Shown here piece after piece: positions 34,301-48,070 of a stretch of 64,000 bases of DNA. Source of the stretch: Adiantum capillus-veneris (lineage: Eukaryota > Streptophyta > Polypodiopsida > Polypodiales > Pteridaceae); NCBI GenBank assembly GCA_014529385.2, contig CM043970.1:60495023-60559022 (forward strand), in the 5' to 3' direction. The notes beneath the pieces are model-generated. The model made no database searches. It saw only the letters and a list, made by a program, of their open reading frames with translations, and had not been told where the DNA came from. The position numbers and the translations under genes were made by a program. Each line of letters starts with the position of its first letter. The first letter of the stretch is position 1.

Positions 34301-37300
34301 CAAGATTGGAGGTAGCCATGCTACTGTGCATAGAGCTGCTTGGGAGAGGCTATGTATGATTTTGAGGGTTTCACATGTTTGGCAGCACTCTGGCTTTGTG
34401 AGGCCCCCAGACAGCCTGGCTTCTCTCGTCCGGACCGCAGAGTGGAGGAGTGAATCTATCTTGAATAGAGCGCTTCTACACTAGTGACCACTTCTGCGAC
34501 TTGGGTGGGACAGTTTGCACTCTGGCTGGAATATCTTTTTCGGACCATTCACCAGTGATCCTCACAGTGGCAGATAGACAGAGGAGAGGGAGTACGATGC
34601 TACACATCCCTGAGAGGATCTTGCTGAACTCTGAGCTCAGAGTGGCTCTTTGGACAGAGGGCTTGGACCCGCAGGACTCTCCTGCTGATAGAGTGGCCTC
34701 TGGACTTTCTCAGCTTAGTCGGTTCTTTCTTCAGAAGTCTACGGCCCGCCGCCTGTCTATCTACCAATGATCCTCACAGTGGCAGATAGACAGAGGAGAG
34801 GGAGCACGATGCTACGCATCCCTGAGAGGATCTTGCTGGACTCTGAGCTAAGAGATCGAGTGGTGGCTCTTTGGACAGAGGGCTTGGACACGCAAGACTC
34901 TCCTGCTGACAGAGTGGCCTCTGGACTTGCTCAGCTTAGTCGATTCTTTCTTCAGGAGTCTACGGCCCGCCTAGCTGCAGCGAGAGAGGAGGAGCAACGT
35001 CTCTAACGCGGTGTTGCTTCCTTGCAGATGATGCAAGAGCAGCACCCAGACAGTCCCTGCTTGGAAGAGCAGTTGCAACAGGCTCGCCAAGAGCTTGATA
35101 GCACAAAGAAGAGGCGTCATGAGTTTGCTTTCCATCGACAAGCATCTCAGTGGACCCGGGTGGGTGACAGAGTGACGGGGGCGTTCTTTGAGACAATGGG
35201 ACCCCGACGTGCGCATGCCAATGTCAACCAGTTGAGGAGGCTTGATGGGTGGGTTGCCTCAGAGCCAAAGGACATGCGTGCAGTTGCTACTGCCTTTTAC
35301 CGTGACCTGTTGTCAGCAAAGCCTCAGTCAAAGCGTCAGGAGAGCAGGTTTGGGCACAAATGCCTTTTCTTGTGATTGACGAGATGCGCCAGAGGCTTGA
35401 GCTGCCTCTTCAGCTAGAGGAGCTCCACGCGGCCCTCACAGCACTTCCCCGTAGTAGCTATCCTGGCGTGGATGGTTTGACTCCCAGTTTTTTCTAAAGA
35501 GTAATGGGACTTGCTTGGCTCGGACCTATGCAGCACTTTTCAGTACATACACACAGGAGAGATGCCTGACAGCATAAGTGAGGCCTTGATCTACCTCATT
35601 CCCCAAGAAGGTGGCTCCTTGGAAGAGATTCGGCAGTGGCGACCCATCACCATCCTCATCTCAACCTACAATATTCTTGCCAAGGTGGCTTTGAGTTTGA
35701 GAAGTCAACCACTTCTAGAGAGCATTATACATAGGACTCAGACAGGTTTTGTCAAGGAGCGCAGTATCCTTGACAACATCTTTACTTTTTGGGAGGCTTC
35801 TGCCCTCACGCGCCTCCGTGGTGAGGATCTGGTGATACTAGAAGGCCTACAATAGAGTTGACTAGGACTTTTTAGAGGGCACTCTAGGCAGGATCGGCTT
35901 CTCAGATGCTTGGATCAGAGGTGTGTCACCTCTCTACAGACATGCACACACTTAGGTGCTTTTGGCAGGAGGTAGAGGAGACCGTTTCATGCTCACACAT
36001 TTGGTCAGACAAGGTTGCCCTCTTGGCCCCTTCCTCTTTCTATTCTATGCTGAGGCGATGAGTAAATTTTTGGTTTCGCAGCAAGTTGGTCTACGTGGTT
36101 TAGCGCTCCCTATTCTAGGTGATGAGCTACTGGATGTTGAGTTTGCAGACGACACAGCTTTGTACTTGGAGGGCTAGGAGGCCAACCTACACAGGTGTGA
36201 GCACGCTTTTGAGACGTTTGTTGTGCATCATGTGCACTGATCAACTGGAGGGAGAAAGTGGCTTTCTCAGTTGGCAATGCTCCTACGCCTAATTGGCTGC
36301 CAGGTGAGGGTTTTAGATGGATCCCCCCAGGGACTACAATTCGATACTTGGGCTGTCAGGTTGGCTTGGACTTGTCTCCTGAGCAGCACATTGCTCCCCT
36401 CCTCTTGTCCATCGAGAGGAAGCTGTTACATTGGAGCTCAGCACGACTTCCTTTGGCAGGCAGAGTTGTAGTGGCCAACCAGGGGTTGTTGGCTACTATG
36501 TGGTACATTACTCTTGTTGGATCTTTTCGAGCTCCTGCATCAGCCAGGTGGAGAGACTGATCGGCAACTTCCTTTGGTCAGGGCGCGACACTCAGATAGC
36601 CCGAGACAAAGTGGCATGGCAGGTCATCACTCTACCTTGTTCTCAAGGAGGGTTGGGGATCATAGACCCTACACAGCACAGCAGATCCCTTCTTGTGAAG
36701 TTTGTTGTCAGAGGACTGCTTCCAGGGAAGGAGCCCTGGTAGGAGTTTTTGCTTCAGTGGCTTAGAGCTAGAGTGCCTCAGGCAAGAGGCCCTTGGAGAC
36801 CTTCCATCAGATGGATTTTCACAAAGATGCGCAGGGTTGGCCTGAGCAGGAGATTGGAGGATCGTTTTGCTGTGAGCCTACTTCGCTCCGACGAGTTGTT
36901 GCAGAGAGGCCTAGAGCAACACCAGCCCACTTGCACGGAAGAGCGCCTGAGATAGTCCCTTGTTTGAAACCCCAAGGTCAACACTCAGAGAGGCCACATG
37001 GTTGGTAGTAGGCCTCATGTTTCTTGGGGTCCCATGGCAAAGGGTCCAACACGCACTTTAGGTGACTGGCTAACAATTTTCAAGTTTGTCAGAGGAGCTT
37101 CAGAGCATTCAACTACTACAGGGCATGACAGGGGTGCAGATCATGTGTCAAGACATCACAGAGGCAGTACCACATGAGTGGCTTACACCTCTTGAGTCAG
37201 CAACGCCGAGATGGATGGAAGCCTTCACGCGACTAAAGGTCCTCATCCCAGTTTGGGCTTCCGGGAGGATCGTTTTGCTGTGAGCCTGCTTCGCTCCTGC

Positions 37301-40300
37301 GAGTTGTTGCAGAGAGGCCTAGAGCAGCACCAGCCCACTTGCACGGAGGAGCGCCTGAGACAATCCCTTGTTTGAAACCCCAAGGTCAACACTCAGAGAG
37401 GCCACATGGTTGGTAGTAGGCCTCATGTTTCTTGGGGTCCCATGGCAAAGGGTCCAGCACGCACTTTAGGTGACTAGCTAACAGTTCTCAGGTTTGTCAG
37501 AGGAGCTTCAAAGCATTCAGCTACAGGGCATGATAGGGGTGCAGATCATGTGTCAAGACATCATAGAGGCAATACCACATGAGTGGCTTACACCTCTTGA
37601 GTTAGCAACGCCGAGATGGATGGAAGCCTTCACGCGACTAAAGGTCCTCATCCCAGTTTGGGCTTGCTCAACGAATGTACCCTTCTTTTTTTTCGAGCTA
37701 CAAGGGAGGGTCGATTACACAGTTTCAATAGAGGCCCCACAAGTTGCAGAGTGTTGTTTTATAAGGATCCGAGTTGTGGGCATCTGTGGGAGGACTTGTG
37801 TCATAGATCCTGACCCAACAGCTCTTGAGACAGGCCACTGGAGCCTCTGGGCTTGGGAGAGCTTCCCAGCAATGGGATCCTAGAGAGTGGTTTTGGAGGG
37901 ACCCTTTCTCCTCAGCCGACCATCCAGAGGTCCCTTTCTTTCAGTACATTGTTCGACTGGGACGTCACATTCTGGCAGCACAGAGAGAGGCTCGTCTTGC
38001 TGCAGCACCTCATTGGCAGGAGGAGGGTCTCACAACTAAGTTATGGTCAGCTTTTTGGGCGAGGTTGTGGGACACCAGACAACCGCGGCGAGTCACGTTG
38101 TTCCAGTGGCTCGTTGCACATAGAGCTACAGCGGTGGGGAGTTGGCTTGTACATAGTGGCCTCTCGACAGCATGTGCAGCTTGTGACCATCCTTTGGAGA
38201 GTCAACGTCACTGTCTTTGGGACTGCCCTATGGCACAACAGGTTTGGCTTCATGTCCTTCGACTGATACCAGCTCTTTAGACAGCACGACAATACACTTG
38301 GGGGAAAACTGCTTGGTCCACTCTCACAAGCTCTGCATTACAATTTGAGCTATCCTCCACCAGTAGGATGATAGTGGGGTCGACCCTACACTCCAGCCTG
38401 CTAACAGAGCTTACTCCACAGGAGTGGTGGAGTGAGAGAGAGGTGGCCAAACACTCTGGTTCATCTGGTGGGCACGCTGCTTCCGCATCTTTGAGGCTCG
38501 CCTTGTTCCACCAACGGAGATTGTTACGAGGATTTTGGTTGGAGTTGATCCATATCTCAAGGGACAGTTCGAGAGACTTTAGGGCAACTCAAACCGCATG
38601 CGGAAGCGTAGAGAGGCGTTCCTTTGACTCTGGCGCCTTGGGCCTTTCTTCACCGTCCACCTGTGTGGCTTTTCCCTCCTCCCATCGCTTGATTTAGCCC
38701 TCATTGTACATATGTTGTTTTTTCATTGGGAGAGTCCCCCCTTATGATTGTTGTAGCCCTCTCTAGTAGAGGTGGTTGTAGCCCTATGGGCAGCATAGTT
38801 TTTTTCTCACGAGCCCGATTGAAGTATGAAGGGGGATTTCCATAAGTTGGGCAGCGATTTTAAAAACTGGCCGGTTTTTGGGCGTTTTTGAACCGGATGG
38901 GCATTTCGCCCATGTGCGAACCCTTTGCCCTATAGTGCTATTACAATATGCCAGGGAGCGTACGTTTTTTGCATGCGTACGATTTTTAGAGCCCAACTTA
39001 AAAGACCAAAGAGAAACCAGAGACTAGAGAACAGAGAAGTGACAGGTCCATACATTGGTGACTACAGTCTGTGCCTTGTGACTCGCGCTCAAAGCTCAGA
39101 GCTCTCACGTGCTAAACAATTGTGACTGTTTGAATTCAAAAGAGAATCGAGATGGTCCGAGCCAAGCATCCCGAGTGGCAATATGTGCAAAAGGTAAAGC
39201 CTCAGGCAAAAGGACAATGGACTTGTAAATGTATCTACTGTGGGCATATTTGGGACGGGGGTCCTTATCGTATTTGGGCACATTTGTTGGCCATCGTGGG
39301 TTGTGGTGTGGGTCCATGCGATAAAGTTTATGAGGAAGTTAAAGTGGTTGACAGAATGTTGCATGTAGATGTATTAGGTGATAGACAAGACCCAAATGCA
39401 TTTGTGGATACTTTGGTGGATGATTTGGGAGGTGATGCCGCTCAATCTCATGCAAGTGGATCGCATGCATCTGCAAGTGGCACTTCAAAACCCACTGTGG
39501 GATCCTCAAGCAAGAAGAGGAAGGTTGCACAAGTAGATTTGGCCAAGTGCATTTGGCGTGAAAGCATGCAAGAAAGCAGATCAAGCCTTGCGCACTTTTT
39601 ATGCAGAGGATATTCCTGAATGGAAAGTGAGGAGTCCTTTCTTCTTGGATATGGTGAAAGCTATTGGGCAAGTGGGTCTGTCTTATGTGCCGCCCTCCTA
39701 TAATGCTTTGCGCACCACAAAGCTTAATGATGAGGTCAAATGCATTGGTCATGAGATCATGGGTGTGTGCGAGAAGTGAAAGAAGCATGGATGCACAATT
39801 GTATGTGATGGATGGTCTGACACGGGTCCATGCGATAAAAGTTTCTAAGGACGTTAAAGTGGTTGTCAGTATGTTGCATGTAGATGTATTGGGTGATGGA
39901 CAAGACCCAAATGCATTTGTGGATACTTTGGTGGATGATTTGGGGGGTGATGCCGCTCAATCTCATGCAAGTGGATCGCATGCATCTACAAGTGGCACTT
40001 CAAAACCCACTGTGGGATCCTCAAGCAAGAAGAGGAAGGTTGCACAAGTAGATTTGGCAAGTGCATTTGGCGTGAAAGCATGCAAGAAAGCAGATCAAGC
40101 CTTGCGCACTTTTTTTTATGCATAGGATATTCCTGAATGGAAAGAGAGGAGTCCTTTCTTCTTGGATATGGTGAAAGCTATTGGGCAAGTGGGTCTGTCT
40201 TATGTGCCGCCCCCTCCTATAATGCTTTGCACACCACAGAGCTTAATGATGAGGTCAAATGCATTGGTCATGAGATCATGGGTGTGCGCGAGAAGTGAAA

Positions 40301-43300
40301 GAAGCATGGATGCACAATTGTATGTGATGGATGGTCTGACACGGGTCCATGTGATAAAGTTTCAGAGGACATTAAAGTGGTTGTCAGAATGTTGCATGTA
40401 GATGTATTGGGTGATGGACAAGACCCAAATGCATTTGTGGATACTTTGGTGGATGATTTGGGGGGTGATGCCGCTCAATCTCATGCAAGTGGATCGCATG
40501 CATCTGCAAGTGGCACTTCAAAACCCACTTTGGGATTCTCAAGCAAGAAGAGGAAGGTTGCACAAGTAGATTTGGCAAGTGCATTTGGTGTGAAAGCACG
40601 CAAGAAAGCAGATCAAGCCTTGCGCACTTTTTTTTATGCAGAGGATATTCCTGAATGGAAAGTGAGGAGTCCTTTCTTCTTGGATATGGTGAAAGCTATT
40701 GGGCAAGTGGGTCTGTCTTATGTGCCGCCCTCCTATAATGCTTTGCACACCACAGAGCTCAATGATGAGGTCAAATGCATTGGTCATGAGATCATGGGTG
40801 TGCGCGAAAAGTGGAAGAAGCATGGATGCACAAATGTATGTGATGGATGGTCTGACACTAGACGCAAGCCTATCATTAATTTTCTTGCATGCTCTATACA
40901 AAGACGTCAGAGTTTATTTTCAAGCAGCTTAAGGAGGTGATTCTTGGGATTGGACCCTCTAATGTTGTGCAAGTATGCATGGATAATGCAACTAATTGTG
41001 TTGGGGCTGGGAAAATAGTTGAAGCGGAGTGGAAACATTTTTTTTTCACCAAATGTGCATGCCATTGCTTGGACTTGTTGTTCGAGGACATTGGGAAGCT
41101 CCCTTGGATTGCAAAGATCCTTGAGGATGGCACAAAGGTGGTTACATTTGTCACGAGGAAGTCCACTGTCTTGGCATTGTTTCGAACACTTAGCAAGAAG
41201 GATTTGGTGAAGCCCGCTGCCACTCATTTTGCCTACTACTACATCATAATTGCCAGTCTCGTGGATGACAGTTGTATGCAAGGTGTGCACAAGCTTATGA
41301 TTGATCCAAAATTTATGAGGATGAAGACCTCCAAAACTGTAAAGGCCACAGTGGTCTCTGACATTGTATTTAATGCATCCTTTTGGCAAGAGGCCAAGTT
41401 GATTTTGAAGATTTGTGCCCCCATCTTGAAGATCCTTCGTTTGCCTGATACGGAAGGAGCCACCATGGGGCTTGTGTATGAGCTAATAGATCGCATGGTT
41501 GAGCAGTTCAAAACATGCAAGGTGTTGATGCGGCAAGGATGCAAGAGATCAAGGACTTGCGTGTTGACAGATGGAATATGATGCACACACCACTGCATGC
41601 TGTGGGATACTTGTTACCAACCCCCCAAGGCAAACAACATGAAAACAACCAAAAGCAAACAAGGAACACAATGAAAGGGAACGATGAAAACAAAGCACTC
41701 AAAACCAAGCTGTAATGTGCAACGGCAGTGAATGATGGTGTATGCTCAGGATGAGTGATCAGTGGCTCAAGCCTCAAGGTTCCTTTTACTTAAGAGGAAG
41801 GGAGAGCCTTCCTTAGCTTAATGAGAGAATGTGCAATGACCAAAACAAAAGGAGAGTGGAAACTGAGAGAATAACGCTGAGAGTACTAGAGAGAGAGAGA
41901 GAGAGAGAGAGAAGAAACGGCACCAAATGGGGTCCCAAACCCTCAAGGGCCCCCTTGCTTTGTTGCCAGAGCAAGTACTTTCTTTATTCTTGCACAAATG
42001 CTCATACAATGATGCTAAATGATGAGATGCTCATGCTAAGGGTACTAATGCTATTGATTATGGGTACTGATGATACTGGGGTACTGCGGGTACTGAGGGG
42101 TATTGCGGGTACTGAGGGGTATTGTGAGTATTGATGGATACTAATGAGGTACTGATGGATTCTATGTCGACGACGATGACGACGACAACGAGGTACTGAC
42201 GGGTTCTACATCAACGAAGATGAAGACGACGACGACGACGAGATACTGATGGGTTCTACGTCAACAAGGATGACGACGAGGTACTACGTGCCCCGAGATT
42301 CTGAGGTACTGATGGGTTCAATGGTGCTGATGGGTTCTATGTCGACGACGATGACGAGATATTGAGGTATTCTGTGTCGACGACGATGACAACTACGGCG
42401 AGGTACTGAGATGTTCTGTGGGGTATTGCGGGTACTGATGGGTACTGAAAGTCCTTATGCTGAGCTGGGCAGGAGCCAAGCCAAAACACAAGGGGTACTA
42501 GGTGCCGGGGTATTGTGTCGACGACGACGAGGCTATGGCTGAATGCGGATGCCGTAACCTAAAACCCGTAACAAAAGCAGAAGCCTTCTTCCCGCTTACC
42601 AAGAATGCCAACCCAAATAATCCTCTCATTGAGTAGAGCACAATCCCAGGCTTGCCCTAATCAAGAGGCCACATCTTCTATATATAAAATGCACCATGAG
42701 AATAATCCTGAGGGCACTGCTTGCTTCATTGATATAATCCTATCGACAAGTGACTTACCGGTAGAAGAAATCCATATAAAAGTACAAAGCTTCCCTCACT
42801 CTGACATCATGAGTGCCAAATGTAAAAAGAAGATTAAACTGCTGCTTGAGGATTTACAACGAAAGGTAATATCCTTTTTAAATTCAAACTTGCTGGAGTT
42901 AAAGATCAAATGTCTAAATGGCACACTAAGATAGTGCACGAACAAAGTTTCATCAAGACCTCAAAACATACCCAAATGACTCAAGGAGCTCCTTGATTTG
43001 TACTTCTGTTAAATAATACGGAAGACCACCGACAAAAACCCTATCAGGTCCATCTGCACCACCAATAGCCCTGCATATGTAACCGTGTAAGATAATCAGT
43101 TCAGCTGCACATCAATAATCCTAATTATAGCAAATTCACTATGACAAAGTCGGCTGTTACCCGGGGGTAAGTCCTACAGCAGCTAAATTCAGATGAGGAC
43201 TCGGCTGACTAGGCCCGAGGGTAGCAGCAACAGAAGGATTGTAGTCTGTTGGACGCCTTACTCTTACAGAAACACCCTGCCCGGAAGGACGAAAACAAAT

Positions 43301-46300
43301 TACAGCATATTCCAACCACTTCATTACACCCTAACAGATTAAAGTACCTCAAACATGATGCCATCAAGAGCCATTGCATTGCTAGCCTCCTCCACAGTTC
43401 TCATCTCCACAAATGCAAACTTTTTCTCATGATTTATGTACACATTCACCACAGCATCACCTAATCACGAAGAGATAAAACCATAACTATCCAAAACCAT
43501 CAATAATAATGTCCAATTTCTGAAATAGAACAAACCTGGACCAGCTGTGTTTCCACCAATCGCTGCCATAACTTGACTGAAGAAAGTTGCAATTGTCTAA
43601 ACCATAAATCAAGCTTAATATTACTTGAGCTTACGAAGACTTGGGATATTACCAACTTCTACACAGCCACACACAGAGAGAGCAATATCACATGATAATC
43701 TTCTTTGGTAAAATCGACTGCACAAAATTATATTTATCTTACATACAGATACCATCTAAGTGCATACATGCAAACACAACAGACCTGTGCATGAAACTCT
43801 ACTCTGGTAGAACCAAATGCACAAGATACATAAAAAGTCTTACATAAGGATACCATCACAACAGCATATAGGCAAACACAACAGACCTGTGGTTACTTTA
43901 AACTTAAAACATGCAATATGCCGTTTATGAACCTACAAATGTTTGCATTGGTGTTATGCATTTGCCTATGCACAAATGAGCATGTGTGCACAAATACAAT
44001 AATACAGCCACCATCGACACATTTATTCGATGTAGCATTAGACATACAATGTGAATGTGTATCTCGGTGCCAACATTTCTACCCATTCCAAACAAAAGAA
44101 TGTCCAAGTGTGGCATAATTACACACCGACATTTATTAGTCTGCATATTTATACATGAATTTTAATGAGATTTTTTGTGCGTTCGTGTATGTTTAAGATG
44201 AACATAAAAACCAGGCACTTGATGTACACATAAATGGTTTAAACAGATAAGTGTCTATGTGCACGCTCCCAACGATGACTTAAAACAATATAAGCCACAG
44301 ACATTTGACCATGTTTGCTTACAGATACTGGGATGCATTTAACCATAAATAAATTCCAATTTATGTCAAAACAGATTAAAGTCAGGTTCCACTGCTGATG
44401 ACTAGACTTATACCTGCTCATTAGCTAATGGCGGAAGACCCCCAACGTATACTCTCCGTGCATGCCTCGTTGCCTACTCCACAAACAGCATGAAAACTTT
44501 ACAAATATTAAATAGAAGGCAATCAAACTTTCAATTGTTAAATATATTCTACCTGTTGTGTCATGGACTGCATAGACATAGCTGGCAACCCTCCAAACTG
44601 TACCTTACAAAGGAATTTTATTAGAGTTGATGACACACAAAGCTGCTTACAAGGACTGAGAGCTAACTAAACAAAAAAATGACTGAAAACACATAAAATC
44701 TAGTTTCTAGCAAGAGGTGTGCTAAACTCTTGACCAATTGGCATCTTGCCCCAAAATTCTACATCTGTACCTGCTTACAGTGCAGATTGCACCTCTCATA
44801 TCCTAACACCAACTCTACATAAAAAGCTAAGAAGCTACAGTTAGAAGCCTTCATGTACTATTTTGAAAAGCACCTCCTAAGGGCCACCCCAAATGTTAGC
44901 TTCCTAGAAAGCAGGTGGACCACACTGGCTCTTAATAGTAAAAAGCTTCATGGGTGGCCAAGGAAGCATCTCCAAGCTAGCCTCCTAGTTAACGTTCAAA
45001 CAATGTTTGCATTATTGATGTTTGATGATTAGTCATGCTTCTATCACTCGACAAAGTTCTAATCAGAGCCCAAGTCTTACGAACTAAAATAAGTGCTACA
45101 AAACTCACAAAAAACACAAAACCGAGGCACACCAAGAAAGAGGATAATGAAGCAAGACTGACTGAAAATTCCTCTTAACTGTTTAAAACAGATACACAAA
45201 ACAACAGTCCTTAAAATGACTTGCACAAAGAGAAGGGGCAAAAAATGAGAGACGCTTACTTGAATGAAGCTCAAGTAAGCTTTGCTTAAATAAATGAGAA
45301 GCTGACTTCAACAACAACTCAAAAGATGTCTGATGTTTCCAACAAGGACAAGACGACCCAAAGCTTAACTCAAAAAATTTATGTCAGCAAAAACAGCAAC
45401 CAACTACACCTTAATCAAGCCATAAAGATACGCAAAATAGTGAGAGAACCTTTACTTAAATCAAGTTGATCTTTCTTTGCGCAACTAAACCTCAAATATT
45501 TACATGAAGGACATAGGACAATACTGCAAAAAATTACTCCTCAAATTTGCAAGCTCGTATCTTACAACAAACAACACAGTGTCCAACAAAATTCAAAAAA
45601 TCCCTTAAAAGTGCAAGCATGAAGTAAACCTGGGCTGCAGCAGCAAAAGGAAACATCCCAGGCAAAACTGTGGGAACTGCTGGAGGCAAGCCTGCTGCTG
45701 CTAATTGGCCTGTTAACCCATGTTTAGAAAATTTGTATGATTATTACATTTTAACATGGAAAGATTTAGTGCATCACTATTTTTGCAAACCTGGCAGGGC
45801 AGAGCTAGGAGCTGCTGCAGCTGGAGGAGCCATGTCAAAGCCACTTTGGCGCTTTGAGGATCTAGACACAGTCAAAGAGAACGATGAGCTACACCCCCAA
45901 GATTGCACATTTGATCTTAGAAGAGTCTTCACAATGTCACACAAAGAATGATAATACAAGTCAACACAAGCAGAAGCATTTACAGCTTAAAGACAATCTA
46001 AACCTTGGTGTTTCAAACTACAAAAATCACATGCTCTTTTTCGTCTTAAGTTCCATCTGACATGTTGCAACCGATAGTCTACAATGAGAAATCAGAACTG
46101 GCAGAAGAGCTTGTGCAGAATTGATAGCTGGCCCTCAAGATGGGCCACTATGTTTGCCGAGTTTTATCCACTCTTTAATTGCAAGAAGTTTGAAAAAGGA
46201 TGTACAAAAACCCAAAGATGAGATTTAGGCCTGAGCAAGTGGAAGTTGTGAGGGACGTATGCATGTGTAATACGCACATACAAGCCTAACACATTATCAC

Positions 46301-48025
46301 AAAAGATAAATGCGTCTTATAACCGTACCTTCTATCACGAGAGGGTGAGCGTGATCTTGAGCGCTGCCTAGTTGTCTCTCTTGATCTAGATTCAGACCTG
46401 TGCCTGTGTCTCCGCTCTCGATCACGATCGCGGTCACGGTCACGCTCGTATACATGCCTGCACACATCAAAAAAAAAGTTTACAGCACCATGCATTTACA
46501 TGCAAACTTAAACAAAGACCGATCTGTGTATCTAGCCTGGAGATTTAACAATGCATAGTACTGCCAAACTTTTATGAATGGCGAAAGCTTTTATGAGCGG
46601 CCAAGCAAATTACCTATCACGATCATGACCTCTCTCACGATCTCGACTTCTATGAGATCTCCGGTCACTATCTCTGTCACTTCTTTCACTACGGACTCTT
46701 TCATCTCCATGCCGGCCCTCTGAATCACGGTCATGGTCCTTTTTATGACTTCTTCCCCGCGATTCATGAGTCTCTCGCTGCCAAAACAAGTTTACATTAA
46801 CAACAGAACCATCACAAAATCTAGCAAACACAACCTTTGCATGGCAAGAAAAGACACTCTTCATTAGCAGAACAAAAACTCTGAGAAGTGCCTTCTAGAA
46901 ATCAACCATGCAATTACCATTGAAAAAAGCAAGAGTCCAAATTCTTGTTTTTTTTAATACAATGTTTTTTATCGATAGGTTAGCCACAATCTGTGGGCCT
47001 ACGTACAAGGTTGCCACGTCATCACTTAATGGTCTTCATCTTTAGGGTCGGCATGTACAATGCCACGCCACACTGTTGTGACATCTTTACTCCATAAGAC
47101 CAAAGACGTAGTTTACAAGCTCAAAGAGGCACGCTTTCACTCTGAGATTGCCTCTTTCCCTCTGAGATAGCAAAGAGTCACAGTCCATCAAGCCAATCTG
47201 TTCTAATGGGACCCCTAGCCTTCCGTAATCCCTTAAAGCGACTTTAAAAAATCTGAGTTATTTTTACAGTTGCAAAAGCACAAAAGTCATCTACCATCTG
47301 TGATCACTTCCAGCAAGTGATCTAACGGAATACATAGAGAAAACCATAATCTGCAAAACTTGGAAACACTTATCACTTCAAACAACTTGAACAATTAAAT
47401 TGAAACATAGAGAGGGGGGGGGGGGGGGGGGGGAAGGGGAGAGGATGTCGGAGAGGGAGGCCCCTTTTACACGGTTGGTGGCCTTGAACTGCCACTTTCA
47501 ACGCCCCATTCAGGTGTTTCTTTATCAGTTGAACTCTTCTATGCAAGGAGACGGAGGGCTGAAATGCGAGAGTTCGTATTCATGCAATCACATGCCAACG
47601 TGTTTTGAGTATTTACAAGTGAAGAGGAAGTGCTGCTTTTATAGCATATGGGGGGGGACAACAAGAATATGAAACATAAGGAGAAGCTAGCGCCCAAATT
47701 CCCCCCCCCCCCCCCCCCCCCCCTCCCCCCCCCTCTCTTCTTTTAGGAAAATCCCCCAAAAAAAAAAAGAATTGCTCTCGTCCTTTTGGGGGGCCCAAAT
47801 TTTATCCCTAAAGTAACTCCAAAATTGGGGTGCCACATTTTGAGTTAAAAACAACAAAAGGAAAAGCGGCTTTTTCAATAAAAATCAACTTTAGTGAGAG
47901 AAAGTTTGTTTTTAGAAAGAAATAAGTCTAGAGAGAAAAAAATCAACATTCTCTATAGAGAGTGAATCAGTGCGCAGCATAGAGGATTCTAGCCCTAACA
48001 AAGAGATTGGCATGGACCATCTTTC

Positions 48026-48070
<45 letters not shown>

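Larger units (their letters stand above)
32960..38770 (+). mobile_element. LINE (L1-type non-LTR retrotransposon), degraded
   Basis: Order fits plant L1-type elements: ORF1 with a zinc knuckle, APE-like endonuclease, RT with FADD, then the zf-RVT region. It lies opposite to the host gene inside intron 11. GC content is higher than the surroundings. The 5' end is not defined; the 3' end lies near the T-run at 38801 but no clear tail or target duplication is seen. Confidence 0.85.
32673..42971 (-). other. U2AF65 intron 11 (10.3 kb)
   Basis: GTATGT...TGCAG, within RRM2 coding sequence. It holds a 24-G run at 32873-32896, a LINE in opposite orientation (about 32960-38770), a hAT gene also in opposite orientation (about 38850-41600) and a GTACTGATGGG-type minisatellite. 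From 42.55 to 42.97 kb nothing is recognised. Confidence 0.9.

Noticed and set aside
39152-40940. Three separate hAT genes
   Set aside because: The repeats share one upstream zinc finger and one downstream DUF659 region, so it is one gene with an internal triplication.
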